Source of the DNA: Massilia aquatica
GTDB lineage: Bacteria > Pseudomonadota > Gammaproteobacteria > Burkholderiales > Burkholderiaceae_D
Reading direction: 5' to 3'
Length of the DNA: 64,000 nucleotides
Assembly: GCF_011682045.1 (NCBI RefSeq)
Contig: NZ_VVIW01000002.1
Coordinates: 496,001-560,000, forward strand
Made by a program: the position numbers and the translations under genes. This document shows, in pieces, positions 18,157 to 26,012 of this stretch. The stretch's first letter is position 1. Every line of letters starts with the position of its first letter. Below the pieces are notes generated by a model. The model saw nothing but the letters and a program-made list of their open reading frames with translations, did no database searches and was not told the DNA's origin.

Positions 18157-19574
18157 GGCTTGATCTGTGCGTGGACGATGCGCCCGAGCGTGGCCAGCGC
18201 TTGCTCCGCGCGCGCATCCCACAGGTGGCCGTAATTCAGGCGCAGGCAGTTCTCGAACCCCGGCTGCGGCGAAAAGATCGGCCCCGGCGCCACGCTGATG
18301 CCCTCGGCCAGCGCGGCCGCGTGCAGCGCCAGCGCGTCGGCCGCGCCGGGCAGCTCCAGCCATAACAGGTAGCCGCCCTTGGGGCGCGTCACACGCGTGC
18401 CTTCGGGGAAGTGGCGCCGCACGGCGTCCATGAACACCGCCTGCTGCGCCGCCAGCTGGTGGCGCAGCAGGCGCAGATGGCGGTCGTAGCCGCCTTTTTC
18501 CAGATACAGCGCCAGCGCGCCCTGGGCCGGGGCGCAGGTGGTCAGGGTGCTGGCCAGCTTCTGGCGCGCCACCTGGCGCGTGAAGCGGCCGGCCGCCACC
18601 CAGCCGACCCGGTAGCCGGGCGCCAGGCACTTCGAAAATGACGAACAGTGCATCACCAGGCCCTCGGTATCGAAGGCCTTGGCCGGCAGCGGGCGCTTGT
18701 CGCCGAAATACAGCTCGCCGAAGACATCATCCTCGATCAGCGGCACCTGGTAGCGCGCCAGCAGGCGCACCAGGTCGCGTTTTTTCTCGTCCGGCATCAG
18801 GCTGCCCAGCGGATTCTGGAAGTTGGTCATCAGCCAGCAGGCTTTGGGCCGATGCCGTTCGAGCGCGCGCTCGGCTGCGGCCAGGTCCATGCCGTCGCGC
18901 GGGTGGGTCGGCACCGCGATCGCCTCCAGGCCCTGGCGCTCGATCGCCTGCAGCGAAGCGTAGAACGCCGGCGACTCGATCAGCACCGCGTCGCCGGGCC
19001 GCGCCACCGCCATCAGGCACAGGTTGAGCGCTTCCAGCGCGCCGTTGGTGACGACGATCTCGTCGGCGTGCACCGTCATGCCGTCGATCAGGTAGCGCAG
19101 CGAGAGCTGGCGCCGCAAGCGCGCGTTGCCGGGAGTGAGATCGTCGACGCTGGCCCACGGATCGAGCTGCTGCACGCTGGTGCTCATCAGCCGGGCCAGG
19201 CGCGCCAGCGGGAACAGCAGCGGGCTGGGAAAGGCCGAGCCGAACGGCACCACATCGCGCCGCATGGTGGTCTCGAGCAGGTCGAACACGCGCTCGCTCA
19301 TGGCCAGCGGCAGCGCATCCTCGGCCGGGCGCGACGCGGTATCGGGTTCCGGCGGCAGGCGTTCGGCGCTGACGCTGACGAAGTAGCCGGAGCGCTCGCG
19401 CGCCTGCACCAGGCCCTGGGCTTCGAGCGTGTAATAGGCCTCGAACACGGTGGCCGGGCTGACACCGCGGCTGGCGCTGGTTTTACGCACGGACGGCAAG
19501 CGGTCGCCCGGCTGCAACGCCCCGCTCAGGATCGACTCGGAAATATCGCGCGCAAGCGCCTCGTAAAGTTTCAT
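18153..19574 (-). CDS. MocR-type GntR regulator/aminotransferase
   Basis: 473 residues from ATG 19574 (MKLYEALA...). The N-terminal GntR winged helix (residues 1-70) has LQPGDRLPSVRKTSASRGVS, joined to a fold-type I PLP domain. The PLP-binding Lys is in SSFSKCLAPGYRVGW, with the NFQNPLG and DDVFGELY segments typical of the class. MocR regulators sense PLP or amines and often control PLP-related or transport genes; no target is evident nearby. Convergent overlap with the channel gene at 18153-18156. Confidence 0.88.
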   Translation of the reverse strand: MKLYEALARDISESILSGALQPGDRLPSVRKTSASRGVSPATVFEAYYTLEAQGLVQARERSGYFVSVSAERLPPEPDTASRPAEDALPLAMSERVFDLLETTMRRDVVPFGSAFPSPLLFPLARLARLMSTSVQQLDPWASVDDLTPGNARLRRQLSLRYLIDGMTVHADEIVVTNGALEALNLCLMAVARPGDAVLIESPAFYASLQAIERQGLEAIAVPTHPRDGMDLAAAERALERHRPKACWLMTNFQNPLGSLMPDEKKRDLVRLLARYQVPLIEDDVFGELYFGDKRPLPAKAFDTEGLVMHCSSFSKCLAPGYRVGWVAAGRFTRQVARQKLASTLTTCAPAQGALALYLEKGGYDRHLRLLRHQLAAQQAVFMDAVRRHFPEGTRVTRPKGGYLLWLELPGAADALALHAAALAEGISVAPGPIFSPQPGFENCLRLNYGHLWDARAEQALATLGRIVHAQIKP

Positions 19575-19661
19575 GATGCAGCAACGGCCCGACGGGGCCG
19601 GTAGACGGAATGGCTGCATCTTAATGCAAATCGGCCACCTCGGCCTTTCCAGCCCCCAAGG

Positions 19662-19822
19662 TTTCCTAACCGGGGTCAGAGCTCCGAATCGAAACATCCC
19701 ACACCGGGGTCTGAACTTAATGCCGCTAAGTTAAGCTCTTTTTGCCACAGCACTAAGCTCCGTCATTCCCGCCTGCGCGGGAATGACGGAGCTTAAGTTA
19801 GCGGCATTAAGGTCAGACCACG
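19662..19822. repeat. Composite inverted-repeat element (GGGGTCAGA/GTCATTCCCGC type)
   Basis: Intergenic element. CCGGGGTCAGAGC (19670-19682) and CCGGGGTCTGA (19704-19714) precede nested inverted repeats. The arm 19716-19738 pairs with 19789-19811 with one mismatch. Inside, a perfect 18-bp stem 19755-19772 / 19777-19794 has a 4-nt loop. GGTCAGACCACGG closes the element. The first 23 nt (19662-19684) recur exactly, inverted, at 54457-54479. This looks like a dispersed REP-like repeat and may also terminate transcription from both flanking minus-strand genes. Confidence 0.75.
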
Positions 19823-19840
19823 GTTGTAGGAGTTTTGGTG

Positions 19841-21052
19841 TCAGGTGTTGCGGAAAATGAGTTCTTTCATCCGTTGCAGCCTCGGATACACCACCGGTAC
19901 GGTCAGCATGGTGCTGGCGATGGCCATCAGCAGCAGGGCGGTGAAGGTCTCGCTGGTGATGATTTGCTTGTCGAGCAGGATGTTGACGAAGATGATCATG
20001 ATCAGCGCCTTGGTCTGCAGCAGCCAGCCGATAATCCCCGCTTCCCCCTTTTTCCAGTTGAGGATGCGGCCGGCGATGTGCGCGCCGATCAGCTTGCCGC
20101 CGACCGAGGCCACCAGCAGCACGCCGGCGGCGATGAACACGGCGGCGCTGCCCACGTCCCAGTTGGTGCGCAGCCCGGTGCTGAGGAAGTACACGGGCAT
20201 GATCGCCAGCAGCACGTGGTGGCGCATCAGGTCCATCCTGGCCTGGTCGAACCAGTGCGCGTCCATCACCGCGCCGGCCAGGAAGGCGCCGACCATGAAG
20301 TGCAGCCCGGCCCAGTCGGCGCCGAAGCCGCACAGCGCCAGCCAGATCAGGCCGACATACCAGCGGTCGCGCTCGGGCAGCCAGACCATCAGGCGGCGGT
20401 ACAGGACGGTGGCAATGCCGAAGGCGAGCAGGAAGCCGAGCTGGCGTCCGACCCGGTTCCAGTCGAGCAGGATCAGGGCCAGCACGCCCCAGATGGCGAT
20501 GTCGTCCAGGCTGGCGTAGCGCAAAATGCGCTGGCCGATCGGCTGGCGCAGGATGTCGAGCTTTTCCATCAGCAGGATCAGGATCGGCAGCGCCGTCACC
20601 GCGCAAGCCATGCCGACCCCCACCACGAACTGCCAGGTCATCGCTTTGGGCCCGATCCAGCCGGCGTAGCCGAGCATGCCGGCCGCCACCACGGCGCCGA
20701 ACACCAGCGGCACGCCCAGCGCCAGGCTGGATGTGATGGTGGTTTCGCGGCGGTGCGCCCAGGCTTGCTTGAGGTCGAGCTCGATGCCGGCGATCATGAC
20801 AAAGATCATCACCGCCCACCAGGCAATCCCGTTCATGGCCAGCATGACGGACGGGTTGAAGATGAATTTGTAGTAATCCGGATATGCGGCACCCATCACG
20901 CCCGGTCCCAGCAGGACGCCGGTAATGATCTGCACCACCACCAGCGGGGCGTAGTAGTCGGTCTTGAAAACGCGCCAGATCAGGTAGGGAATGGAGAAAA
21001 TCAGGAGCATCGCGAGGAGGAAGATCTCCGTCGTGTTCATGGCTGTGTGCAT
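19841..21052 (-). CDS. Cation/proton antiporter (CPA2-like)
   Basis: 403 residues and about 11-12 hydrophobic helices. Family features are GVLLGPGVMG near residue 45, MIAGIELDLKQAW after helix 3-4, a cytoplasmic-side RYASLDDIAIWG and VGAFLAGAVMD. It belongs to the Na+/H+ exchanger fold of KefB/NapA type, without the C-terminal TrkA-N domain that KefB/C carry. It would exchange Na+ or K+ for H+ across the inner membrane; ion preference is not readable. Two nearby ATGs (21052, 21040) could start it; neither has a strong binding site. Confidence 0.85.
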   Translation of the reverse strand: MHTAMNTTEIFLLAMLLIFSIPYLIWRVFKTDYYAPLVVVQIITGVLLGPGVMGAAYPDYYKFIFNPSVMLAMNGIAWWAVMIFVMIAGIELDLKQAWAHRRETTITSSLALGVPLVFGAVVAAGMLGYAGWIGPKAMTWQFVVGVGMACAVTALPILILLMEKLDILRQPIGQRILRYASLDDIAIWGVLALILLDWNRVGRQLGFLLAFGIATVLYRRLMVWLPERDRWYVGLIWLALCGFGADWAGLHFMVGAFLAGAVMDAHWFDQARMDLMRHHVLLAIMPVYFLSTGLRTNWDVGSAAVFIAAGVLLVASVGGKLIGAHIAGRILNWKKGEAGIIGWLLQTKALIMIIFVNILLDKQIITSETFTALLLMAIASTMLTVPVVYPRLQRMKELIFRNT

Positions 21053-21340
21053 GGGACTGTCTCGTTCTTGTTATAGGGGGCGCGCGGGTGTGGTCCCCGG
21101 CTGCCTGGGTGCGGTCGAGAAATCACGTAGTAAAATTTCATAAATTCCGCAAGCCAATGCTAGCTCAACAATTGAGTAAGTTCAACAACTATGTTGGCAT
21201 GACAAGCCGGGCGGATTGGTTGCGCAATAGGAACAACCAGAAGCGCGTGCTGGCGACTGAGGCCGCTTGCGCGGTATAGTCAAGGGTGTCCGCCGCGGCA
21301 CCGCGCCGGCCGCCATTGACCATCCTTGCGAGACCCTGCC

Positions 21341-21925
21341 ATGTCCCACTCATCCGAAACCCGCATTTTCACGGCGCCTGCCGCCAGTGTTCCGCCTCGC
21401 CTTGCCAGTGTCGAGGCTTACGAGGCCCTGGCGCACGGTCCGGGCGCGCTTGCCTGCGCGCGCACCGACAAGCTCCATCATGTCTTCGGCAGCACGCGCA
21501 GCGGCTATGCGATCTACTTTTTCGCCGAGCTTCTGGCGCAATTCGATTTCCCGGCGTTGACCTTCCTGACCGACAGTGGCCAGCAGTACGCGTTCGAAGG
21601 CGAGTACGGCACCACCCTGGTCGAGGTGCTCGATGCGGAAAAACAGCGCGCGGTGATCGTCCAGATGAACGCCTTGTTCGCCGCCCTCAAGGCCAATCCC
21701 ACGATCGCCTACGAAGCCGAAAATTTTGGCCATCTGTGCGACGACGATATCGAAAACGCGCTGGTGCGCGATTACGTCAGCGGCCGGCCGTATGCCGACA
21801 CCGAGGTGTACGGCGACGAGGGCGACACGGCCGACTATCTGTTTACCTACCTGCGCAGCGTGCTCAAAGTGGTCGAAAACGCGCTGGACGAAGGCCTGGT
21901 CGTCATTTTCAGCGCCGAGCTGTAG
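21341..21925 (+). CDS. Hypothetical protein
   Basis: 194 residues from ATG 21341. I do not recognise a family. The protein is acidic towards the C-terminus (GDEGDTADYLF), has no signal peptide or membrane helix, and looks like a soluble alpha/beta protein. Codon usage matches the neighbours, so it is probably real. It is separated by 288 nt from the antiporter gene (divergent) and converges on the metallopeptidase gene. A TATAGT at 21275-21280 could be its -10 element. The 21053-21340 gap otherwise shows only the palindrome CTCAACAATTGAG (21164-21176). Confidence 0.6.
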   Translation: MSHSSETRIFTAPAASVPPRLASVEAYEALAHGPGALACARTDKLHHVFGSTRSGYAIYFFAELLAQFDFPALTFLTDSGQQYAFEGEYGTTLVEVLDAEKQRAVIVQMNALFAALKANPTIAYEAENFGHLCDDDIENALVRDYVSGRPYADTEVYGDEGDTADYLFTYLRSVLKVVENALDEGLVVIFSAEL

Positions 21926-21989
21926 CCGGCCGCCTCGCCAGGCTCCGCCCCCGCCGCGTGCGGTGGCGGGCCAGCTTACGCAGGCCTGG

Positions 21990-24068
21990 TCAAGGCCGCC
22001 ACAGCGGACGCACCTTGGTGTTGATGTCAAGCGCCGATCCCACCCGCGATTCGGCATCGACGAAGCCCGAGCGGTTGCCGGCGCTCAGATTGAGGCCTTC
22101 ACCCCGGTATTCCACATCGCCGTATAAATTCAGGCTACCCGATGCGGCCTGGCCGCGCTCGAAGAATCCCAGCGGGTAGAACGTGGTGCGCACCTGGGCC
22201 GCGCCGCCGACGGTGAAGGCATTGTCGCCGTTGTTGCCACGCTCGCCGATGATGCTCAAACCGCCCACCGTACCGCCCGATACCGAGCCGTTGGCGACGA
22301 TGGCCTGGTCTTCGATGCGCGCATTGCCCGTTACCGAGTTCCCCGGCAGGACAGTCGCATACGGTCCGACGTAGGCGCTGGCCGATGTGGTCGACGGCGC
22401 GCAGCCGCCGCCGTTGGCATGCCGCCCGGTCCCGGCCGGGCACGGATCGCGCTGGCCGTTCTGGAAGCCCTGCGGCCACGCATTGGCCACTTCGATCATG
22501 TACGGATAGCGCCAGATGCCGGCGTAATCCTGCTCGCCGTTGATCACCTGTAGCACCGACGGCGTGGCCGTGACCACCATGAACAGCGGCTCGCCGGCCT
22601 TGACCGCGAAGGTGAGGTTGGCGTCGAGGCCCTTCTGCATGGCGCTGTAGCGCGCCGAGGTGAATTGCGCATTGGTCGCCACCAGGCCCCAGCGGTAGTC
22701 GGCGTTCGAACCGGCCTGGTTCACGCCACGGAACTTGACGCTCACCGTGCTGGCGCCCGCAGCAGGATACAGGCGCACCACGTTGTAGCCGAAGCGTTGC
22801 GGCGCGCCGTAGTAGGGCGAAACGAAGCGGCGGTTGGCGGCCCAGCCGGTGTCGAGCGCTTCGAGCGGCATCAGGCGGTGCATGCACTCGGACTTGTCGG
22901 TCTGCGTGATGTTGCCGAAGCTGTTGCGGAAGGCGGCCGGCGTGGCCTTGTAGTCCCACACCACATTGTGCATGGCCCAGTCGCCGAAGAAGTCATTGAG
23001 CTGGGATACGCTCCACCCGCGCGACTTCTGGATATTGGCGAAGGTGTCGCTGCCCGGGGTGGTGAAGATCTGGCTGACCGCGGCCGGGCACTGCTTGTCT
23101 TTCAGGTATTCCATGTACTGCCAGTTGCAGTACTGGTCGCGGCTCGATCCCAGGTACAGGTGCGGCGCGTTGGCCAGCATCTCGCTGCAATGGGCTTCGT
23201 TCTTGTACTCGGGCAGCTGGTGCGCGGTGTAGTTGGCGTGGCCTTCGGCGATGGCGCGGCAGTTGTTCGGGTCGGTGCAGTTCAGGCCACCGTTCGACAT
23301 CCACCACGATTGCCAGGCGTGCGTGAATTCGTGGGTCAGGCCCCAGTGGTCGAGCAGGGCGCCGGGGCCGATCCACATGCCGATGCGGTCGCGCGCCCAA
23401 CCGCCGGCAGTCAGGCCATCGGTCGAGTGGATGTGGATCGACGGCTTGATCTTGTTCGGCGTGTTGACGAAGGGTTCTGGCATGAACAGGTTGGCGTTGA
23501 AGAGGTTATGCCACACCGTGTTTTCGAGCGTGTTGACGGCCAGGGTAAGGTTGGCGTCGGAGATTTTTTCGTCCGAATAGAAGGCGAAGTGCGCCGATTC
23601 CTTGACCAGCTTGTAGTTGGCGCGGTCGGGCGAGGGCCCGCCGGCGACCCAGGTGCCGGGCGTGGTCTCGGGTTTGGTGGTGGCGCAGCCGGAGGCCCAG
23701 GCGGTGGTGCTGCTGCCCTGGTCGACCGCCGGCGTTGGTGTCGGTATCGGAGTAGGCGTCGGCGGTGGCGTCGGCGTCGGGGTTGGCGTCAGCGGTGCGA
23801 CCGCACAATATTTTTGTATGCCCGAGATCGGATCGCCGAAGGTCCCATTGTTGCATGCCACGTTGCCGGACAAGGTCTTGGTGACCCACTTGTTCGCAGC
23901 GCCATACGACACTTTGCGCTTGGTGGCGCCGACGGCGCAGGTTTCCTGCTCGGCGGCGCACCTGGTGTAACCGCTGGGCCAGTCGGCGGCGAACGCCGGC
24001 GCCAGCGCGCCGCAGGCCAGCAGTGCGCTGGCGCTGGCGATCAATGTCTTGCAAATAAGGTGAGTCAT
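21990..24068 (-). CDS. Secreted HEFTH zinc metallopeptidase-like protein (DUF6055/Svx-like)
   Basis: 692 residues from ATG 24068, chosen because AGAGGG lies 6 nt upstream; ATG 24074 is too close. Signal peptide (ends APAFA, about 27), then a Cys-containing N-terminal module (about 28-90), a Thr-Pro repeat linker (about 92-115), and a catalytic-looking domain. The domain holds LTHEFTHAWQSWW (zinc HExxH) followed by AEGHANY, where Glu could be a third ligand. The last 120 residues are Gly/Val/Ser-rich with NARIEDQAIV and SLNLYGDVEYRG, suggesting a beta-helical or carbohydrate-binding tail. The design recalls secreted plant-associated Svx/AvrXca proteins and DUF6055; that link is tentative. Confidence 0.7.
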   Translation of the reverse strand: MTHLICKTLIASASALLACGALAPAFAADWPSGYTRCAAEQETCAVGATKRKVSYGAANKWVTKTLSGNVACNNGTFGDPISGIQKYCAVAPLTPTPTPTPPPTPTPIPTPTPAVDQGSSTTAWASGCATTKPETTPGTWVAGGPSPDRANYKLVKESAHFAFYSDEKISDANLTLAVNTLENTVWHNLFNANLFMPEPFVNTPNKIKPSIHIHSTDGLTAGGWARDRIGMWIGPGALLDHWGLTHEFTHAWQSWWMSNGGLNCTDPNNCRAIAEGHANYTAHQLPEYKNEAHCSEMLANAPHLYLGSSRDQYCNWQYMEYLKDKQCPAAVSQIFTTPGSDTFANIQKSRGWSVSQLNDFFGDWAMHNVVWDYKATPAAFRNSFGNITQTDKSECMHRLMPLEALDTGWAANRRFVSPYYGAPQRFGYNVVRLYPAAGASTVSVKFRGVNQAGSNADYRWGLVATNAQFTSARYSAMQKGLDANLTFAVKAGEPLFMVVTATPSVLQVINGEQDYAGIWRYPYMIEVANAWPQGFQNGQRDPCPAGTGRHANGGGCAPSTTSASAYVGPYATVLPGNSVTGNARIEDQAIVANGSVSGGTVGGLSIIGERGNNGDNAFTVGGAAQVRTTFYPLGFFERGQAASGSLNLYGDVEYRGEGLNLSAGNRSGFVDAESRVGSALDINTKVRPLWRP

Positions 24069-24203
24069 GTCCATCCCTCTGATGTTGTACAACGGGAAAT
24101 GGTATGTTATCAGATGACTTATGCAAATTGTAACTTTAATCGCTGGCGGTGATCCCGATGTGTCCATGTCGCGCGGGAAGTTACTACGTTCGGACGAGGA
24201 CAG

Positions 24204-24701
24204 TCACGCCGCCCGGTTGGCAACAGTCATGATGAACCCCACGATGGCCCCTGCAACGCCAACGCCGATCAGAACCAGCAAGCCGTAGAGCAATGGCGTG
24301 CCCCAGCTACGGTGCTGATAGTTCGCGCCGTACGTGGTGGCGACGAAACGGATCTGCTCGCGCGCGCTGATGAAATACCAGGCGAGCAGCGCGGCCAAGC
24401 TGAAGAAAAAGTTGAATCTGCCAAACGACCCCGCCAACGACTCTGGCTTGGCGAAGGCCAGCGCGAACGACACGATGAAAAGCAGCGTACTGCCGATAAG
24501 CCAGCGCTTCGATGCCGCAGCCTTGTCGGGCTTGCCCATGGCTTGCCAGTTCTTCATATGAATCCAGGAACCGAACATGATACCGAACACAAGGCACCAC
24601 AAAGCGGCCGCGTTTGGATTCCAGAGTGGTGGGCTCAGCCTGGTGTCGCCCGTCATGGTGCCGCCGGTTGCCTCCGGCGGGGCGTAAGGGTTGTCGGTCA
24701 T
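24204..24701 (-). CDS. Hypothetical four-helix membrane protein
   Basis: 165 residues from ATG 24701, with GAGAA upstream. The cytoplasmic-type N-terminus MTDNPYAPPEA is a motif common in small inner-membrane proteins of Proteobacteria. Four predicted helices follow (about 33-50, 66-84, 92-110, 135-160). No catalytic motif is visible. A longer frame extends to 24764 but its extra residues look non-coding. Separate from the metallopeptidase gene by 135 nt on the same strand, so co-transcription is possible. Confidence 0.6.
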   Translation of the reverse strand: MTDNPYAPPEATGGTMTGDTRLSPPLWNPNAAALWCLVFGIMFGSWIHMKNWQAMGKPDKAAASKRWLIGSTLLFIVSFALAFAKPESLAGSFGRFNFFFSLAALLAWYFISAREQIRFVATTYGANYQHRSWGTPLLYGLLVLIGVGVAGAIVGFIMTVANRAA

Positions 24702-24882
24702 CGGGTTCTCGCATGGCGTGAATGCCGGCCAGGGTGACCGGTTGTAGTCTGTCAGACCAGCCAAACGCCTTTTGGTTCCCGGACGGAGGTGCCTCCCCGA
24801 GCCCCATGCGCAAGCGGGCAGCCGCGGCCATCGCCGGAAAAGTGGCCGTATCGACCATATCCTGTGCTAAAATCCCGCCGCT

Positions 24883-24969
24883 GCCCGGATGGTGAAACTG
24901 GTAGACACCCGAGACTTAAAATCTCGTGCTCGTAAGGGCGTACCGGTTCGATTCCGGTTCCGGGCACCA
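24883..24969 (+). tRNA. tRNA-Leu (anticodon UAA)
   Basis: The 7-bp acceptor stem GCCCGGA (24883-24889) pairs with TCCGGGC (24959-24965), followed by discriminator A and an encoded CCA. The anticodon arm CGAGA-CTTAAAA-TCTCG gives anticodon TAA. A class II long variable arm (GTGCTCGTAAGGGCGT region) and the T-loop GGTTCGATTCC are present. A -10-like TAAAAT lies at 24868-24873, 10 nt before the gene. Confidence 0.97.
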
Positions 24970-24995
24970 CAGCATACTTTTAGAAATAATCGAAG

Positions 24996-25035
24996 AGCGC
25001 CGTATCTCTGCATCCATGCAGAGGGCGCTTTTTTT
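24996..25035 (+). terminator. Intrinsic terminator of tRNA-Leu
   Basis: The two-part stem AGCGCC (24996-25001) + CTCTGC (25006-25011) pairs with GCAGAG (25018-25023) + GGCGCT (25024-25029). A 4-nt bulge sits on the left side and a run of T follows (25029-25035). Confidence 0.85.
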
Positions 25036-25172
25036 GCGTCCGCATACGACGGATGGAGAGATGCATACGCCATTGGCGCGATGCCCGTTTCATCCCCTCG
25101 CAAGCGGTATGGTGTAGCATTCGTGGCGGCGTGCCGCAGTCCGGCCCGCCGCAGTACTTACAAGGACACGAA

Positions 25173-25964
25173 TTGAACATCACTATCAACGAGGAACTGC
25201 GTTCCTTCATCGACCCGCTCACCGCCAACGAATACGCCGCGCTCGAACGCAGCCTGCTGGCCGAGGGCTGCCGCGACGCCCTGGTGCTGTGGAACGATGT
25301 GCTCATCGACGGCCACAATCGCTACGAGATCTGCCAGAAGCACAGCATCCCCTTCAAGACCGTGCAGAACGCGACCTTCGACTCGCTCGACGACGTCATG
25401 CTGTGGATGATCGATAACCACCTGGCGCGCCGCAGCGTGTCGGACTACCAGCGCGGCGTGCTCGCCCTGCGCAAAAAGGATATTGTCGCCGCCCGCGTGG
25501 CCCAGCGCGCCGCCGAACCGGAAAGCGCGCAAGCTGCCGCGCCCGAGGCAGCCAGGGTGCCTGAGTCGCCGCCCTGGAACACGCGCGAAGACGTGGCCAA
25601 GGCCGCGCGCGTGTCGAGCAATACCATCAGCCAGATCGAACGCATCCAGAAGGCGGCCACGCCGCAGCTGGTTGAAGCGGTGCGCTCGGGGACCATCTCG
25701 ATCAACGCCGCCGCCAACGTAGCGTCGCTGCCGGAATCGGTGCAGATCGCGGCGGTGGCCGGCGGGCGCAAGGAATTGCAGCAGGCGGCGCGCCAGGTGC
25801 GCGAACAGAAAGCGTCGAGCCGTCCGCCCAAAGAGCCGCCGGCCGACGCCGAAGCCGACCTGCGCGCCCAGGTGGCCACCCTGCGCGAGAAGGTCGACGC
25901 GCTCAGTGCCGAGAACGATGCCCTCAAGGCGCGCCTCGCGGCCCTGGGCGAAACCGGCGCGTAG
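25173..25964 (+). CDS. ParB/Spo0J-like DNA-binding protein
   Basis: 263 residues from TTG 25173, favoured because AAGGA (25162-25166) lies 6 nt upstream and the homologous part begins here. The N-terminal ParB-like domain has LLAEGCRDALVLWN and IDGHNRYEICQKH (residues about 20-60). A KorB-type helix-turn-helix (TREDVAKAARVSSNTISQIER) lies around residue 140, and a C-terminal coiled coil (LREKVDALSAENDALKARL) ends the protein. No ParA partner is next to it, so it may be a stray chromosomal regulator or a partition protein of a past plasmid or integrated element. It follows the tRNA-Leu terminator by about 140 nt. Confidence 0.75.
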   Translation: MNITINEELRSFIDPLTANEYAALERSLLAEGCRDALVLWNDVLIDGHNRYEICQKHSIPFKTVQNATFDSLDDVMLWMIDNHLARRSVSDYQRGVLALRKKDIVAARVAQRAAEPESAQAAAPEAARVPESPPWNTREDVAKAARVSSNTISQIERIQKAATPQLVEAVRSGTISINAAANVASLPESVQIAAVAGGRKELQQAARQVREQKASSRPPKEPPADAEADLRAQVATLREKVDALSAENDALKARLAALGETGA

Positions 25965-26012
25965 CTGCGCGGGGGCGTGCCCCGCTTTTGAAAATCGTCA
26001 GGAGATGCATCG

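Noticed and set aside
21926-21989. GC-rich hairpin (CCCGCC/GGCGGG near 21950-21970) between convergent genes as terminator
   Set aside because: Short imperfect stem without a U-run on either strand; may be chance in GC-rich DNA.
24883-24969. tRNA-Leu as attachment site of an integrated element
   Set aside because: I could not find a repeat of the tRNA 3' end elsewhere in the window, and no integrase gene follows.
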